Below are positions 61,823 through 64,000 of a stretch of DNA of 64,000 nt, in pieces (the stretch's first letter is position 1; every line of letters starts with the position of its first letter). The notes under the pieces are model-generated. The model was not told the origin of the DNA. It was given only the letters and a program-made list of their open reading frames with translations, and made no database searches. Source of the stretch: CAYNWT01 sp964450955 (lineage in GTDB: Bacteria > Planctomycetota > Planctomycetia > Planctomycetales > Planctomycetaceae). The DNA is taken from assembly GCA_964450955.1 (NCBI GenBank), contig CAYVFI010000004.1, positions 62,001 to 126,000 on the forward strand, in the 5' to 3' direction. Position numbers and translations under genes: made by a program.

Positions 61823-63283
61823 CTACGCCATCACTTCCTTAATCGGTTCTGCACCTTCAACCCCCACAAGCCTCTGATCCAAACCACCATAGAAGTAGCT
61901 TAAACGATTCGGATCCAAACCAAGCTGATGAAGAATCGTGGCGTGCAGCCTTCTTACATGAAACGGTTTCTCAACCGCTGCCGCACCCAACTCGTCCGTC
62001 TTCCCGACTGAAATCCCCGGCTTGATTCCACCGCCAGCCATCCACATTGTGAACCCGTAAGCGTTGTGGTCTCGACCGGTCCCCTTGGCGTACTCCGCCG
62101 TTGGCTGACGACCAAACTCGCCACCCCAGACAATCAGCGTGTCCTTCAACATGTCGCGCTGTTTCAGGTCAGCCAGCAAACCGGCAATCGGAAGATCTGT
62201 CTCACCAGCATGCAGGTTGTGGTTGACTTCCAGGTCACCATGAGCGTCCCAGTTGGCGTCGTTGTGGTTCCCGCCTGAATAAATCTGAACAAAACGGACG
62301 CCGCGCTCGACCAGTCGTCGAGCCAACAGGCACTGCCTTCCAAACGCCTGAGTCCGCCGGCCATTCAAACCGTACATGGCCTGAGTCTCTTTGGTTTCGC
62401 TGGCCAGATCCACCGCCTCCGGAGCCGCCGACTGCATGCGGTAAGCCAGTTCGTAACTTGCGATTCGCGAAGCGAGATCCGAATTCCCCGGCCGCGACGC
62501 CATGTGTTCTTCGTTGTATTCCTTCAACGAATCCAACAGTCGACGCTGCATCTTGCCAGACATCCCCGCAGGCGGAGCCAAATCCAAAATCGGCGCGCCT
62601 TTGGAACGCATGACTGTGGCCTGGTAAGTCGCCGGCATGTACCCGCAGCTCCAGTTCTTGGGTCCGGAAATCGGGCCACCACGCGGATCCAGCATCACTA
62701 CAAAACCGGGCAGGTCTTTGTTCATCGTGCCCAGTCCGTAATTCACCCACGAACCCAGACACGGGTTACCGCTTAGAATCCGGCCACTGTTCATCATCAG
62801 CATTGCCGAACCGTGAATCGGTGAATCCGCCGTCATCGAATGAATGAAGCACATGTCGTCCACATGCTTCGCCAGGTTCGGAAACAGCGAACTCACATGC
62901 TTGCCCGATTCTCCATGCTGCTTGAACTTCCACCGCGGTTCGACAATCCGCCCCTGATTCTTATGACCGCCACGACCGAACGTCTTCACATCAACCGTCT
63001 GGTTATCGCGACCATCCAAAGCCGGCTTGTACTCAAACGTGTCCATGTGGCTGGGGCCGCCGTACATGTACAGAAAGATTACGTTCTTGGCCTTAGGCGC
63101 GAAGTGCGGATCTTTCGGAGCCAATGGATTGGCCAACTGAGTGCCATCCGCGGCGTGCGTTTGCTGAGCAAGGAATGACGATTCCAACAGGCCGGCCATC
63201 GCGGTCCCCGTAAAGCCGGCTCCCGCCTGCCAAAGAAACTCGCGTCGTGTGCGCCCGCAGAAGTTAGTCGTAGGCTTGTTCAT
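61823..63283 (-). CDS. DUF1501 domain protein with Tat signal
   Basis: This is a 486-residue exported protein of the DUF1501 family, very common in planctomycetes and always paired with DUF1553/DUF1549 proteins. A twin-arginine signal is visible, RTRREFLWQAGAGFTGTAMAG (about residues 10-30). The body shows VIFLYMYGGPSHMDTFEYKP, VRFVQIYSGGNH and IVWGGEFGRQPTAEY, the alkaline-phosphatase/sulfatase-like family pattern. The start at 63283 places the Tat motif correctly. It follows the DUF1553 gene by 65 bases on the same strand. Polysaccharide-related functions are suspected but not proven. Confidence 0.92.
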   Translation of the reverse strand: MNKPTTNFCGRTRREFLWQAGAGFTGTAMAGLLESSFLAQQTHAADGTQLANPLAPKDPHFAPKAKNVIFLYMYGGPSHMDTFEYKPALDGRDNQTVDVKTFGRGGHKNQGRIVEPRWKFKQHGESGKHVSSLFPNLAKHVDDMCFIHSMTADSPIHGSAMLMMNSGRILSGNPCLGSWVNYGLGTMNKDLPGFVVMLDPRGGPISGPKNWSCGYMPATYQATVMRSKGAPILDLAPPAGMSGKMQRRLLDSLKEYNEEHMASRPGNSDLASRIASYELAYRMQSAAPEAVDLASETKETQAMYGLNGRRTQAFGRQCLLARRLVERGVRFVQIYSGGNHNDANWDAHGDLEVNHNLHAGETDLPIAGLLADLKQRDMLKDTLIVWGGEFGRQPTAEYAKGTGRDHNAYGFTMWMAGGGIKPGISVGKTDELGAAAVEKPFHVRRLHATILHQLGLDPNRLSYFYGGLDQRLVGVEGAEPIKEVMA

Positions 63284-63348
63284 GATGTGTTCCGTATTCT
63301 CGCTGCTTGTAGGTGGGAACCGGCTTGGAACCGGCAATCAGCAGGTAG

Positions 63349-64000
63349 TTAATCCAGGTACATGAATTCGTTGAGGTTCAGGGAAACCAGGCACAGGTAC
63401 TTGAGAGCATCATCGGCCGATGCTTTGTCTTCGTCCTGAAGTTCCTTCATCAGTTTCAGTCCGCGAGCAACATCCGTCTTACTCGGTTCGCGCTGCTTGG
63501 TTCTCCACAACGCCAGAGTGACCTGAGCCTCAACATCATCGCCGGCTGCCTTTTTCACAGAATCAGCCAACGCCTTCGCCTGATCGTTAATGAACCGACT
63601 GTTCAACATGCCCAGGGCCTGAGTCGGCTGTGTAGTGACAAACCGAACCGGGCAGGGCTTGTCAGGATCAGCAATGTCGAAGCTGGCCAGCATCGGCAAC
63701 GGCAGGCTGCGTTTGACATGCACGTAAATGCTACGACGCTGTTGATCTTCGAACCGAGACGTCGGCCAACCTGCCCCCGGTCGTGACAGGCCATGCAACA
63801 CTTCCTGTGGAACCTTCGGGTAAATGCTGGGCCCGAACATCTTCGTGTTCAATCGACCGTTGATAGCAAGAATCGAATCGCGAACCTCTTCCGCAATCAA
63901 TCGGCGTGAGTCGAACCGCCACATGTAGTCGTTGGCTTCATCTTTGGCGATTGCATCTGCGTTTTGCCTTTCCGATGACATCTGGTACGTATCAGACAGC
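63349..64000 (-). CDS. C-terminal part of a DUF1553 (PSD1-type) protein, 5' end outside window
   Basis: The frame runs from the right edge of the window to the stop at 63349. The first visible residues, LSDTYQMSSERQNADA, and the following MWRFDSRRLIAEEVRDSILA match the DUF1553 domain, which in planctomycetes forms long proteins with DUF1549 and a haem-like PSCyt1 domain. The end, LNEFMYLD, is typical. Only about 217 residues are present. It precedes DUF1501 in the transcript, the usual pair order. Confidence 0.92.
   Translation of the reverse strand, partial: LSDTYQMSSERQNADAIAKDEANDYMWRFDSRRLIAEEVRDSILAINGRLNTKMFGPSIYPKVPQEVLHGLSRPGAGWPTSRFEDQQRRSIYVHVKRSLPLPMLASFDIADPDKPCPVRFVTTQPTQALGMLNSRFINDQAKALADSVKKAAGDDVEAQVTLALWRTKQREPSKTDVARGLKLMKELQDEDKASADDALKYLCLVSLNLNEFMYLD

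Overview
This 64 kb window reads as chromosomal DNA from a planctomycete (Planctomycetota, probably the Planctomycetales side, with a mid-range GC by eye). The evidence is a DUF1501 protein beside a DUF1553 (PSD1-type) protein, a MoxR/DUF58/vWA operon with large secreted planctomycete-type proteins, a cytochrome b fused to cytochrome c, an ECF sigma/anti-sigma pair, and a run of secreted amidohydrolase-like proteins. A block of exactly 100 Ns at 47436-47535, inside a 16-bp tandem repeat, shows that this is a draft assembly. I saw no rRNA, tRNA, CRISPR array, prophage or insertion sequence.

Layout. 1-2379: tail of an unknown gene, then two CNNM/CBS membrane proteins. 2577-4020 (minus): rpmA (L27) and a secreted protein. 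4288-9383: a tightly overlapping operon of ribF, a DHH phosphoesterase, a Rieske protein, a cytochrome b/c fusion and a TorD-like chaperone. 9430-11796 (minus): ECF sigma factor, anti-sigma factor and a membrane protein with an RG-rich tail. 12055-14101: HlyD-type adaptor and rsmE. 14087-16528 (minus): PAS-GGDEF-HD-GYP receptor. 16832-20820: ketosynthase, acyl carrier protein, CrtI-like oxidoreductase and methyltransferase, a probable lipid or polyene pathway. 20804-24870: DUF1015 protein, a ThiY/NitT-like lipoprotein, a creatininase-family enzyme and a DUF2236 protein. 25550-42956: one long operon-like array of MoxR, DUF58, two vWA membrane proteins, secreted helical proteins, a DUF4175-like protein broken by one in-frame TGA, a PDZ protein, a prenyltransferase-repeat protein and a 1193-residue protein ending in twin thioredoxin domains. 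43004-47392: NamZ-like DUF1343 protein, cupin, small membrane protein, HAD protein, and the ABC ATPase and permease that may pair with the lipoprotein 22 kb away. 47771-49177 (minus): a very charged disordered protein. 49438-61265 (minus): seven consecutive secreted amidohydrolase-family genes. 61823-64000 (minus): DUF1501 protein and the C-terminus of a DUF1553 protein.

The strongest candidate for an undescribed system is the seven-gene amidohydrolase operon. It encodes nine amidohydrolase-like domains in overlapping genes, yet as read by eye only one domain (gene at 52291-53547) keeps the full metal-ligand set; the other eight have lost the HxH motif and most other ligands while keeping the rest of the family signature. 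This suggests one secreted enzyme made with a family of pseudoenzyme partners. Other leads are the ketosynthase/ACP/CrtI/methyltransferase cluster, the TGA-split DUF4175 gene, the repeat-plus-twin-thioredoxin protein, and the disordered protein that repeats an acidic IVFG-type motif.
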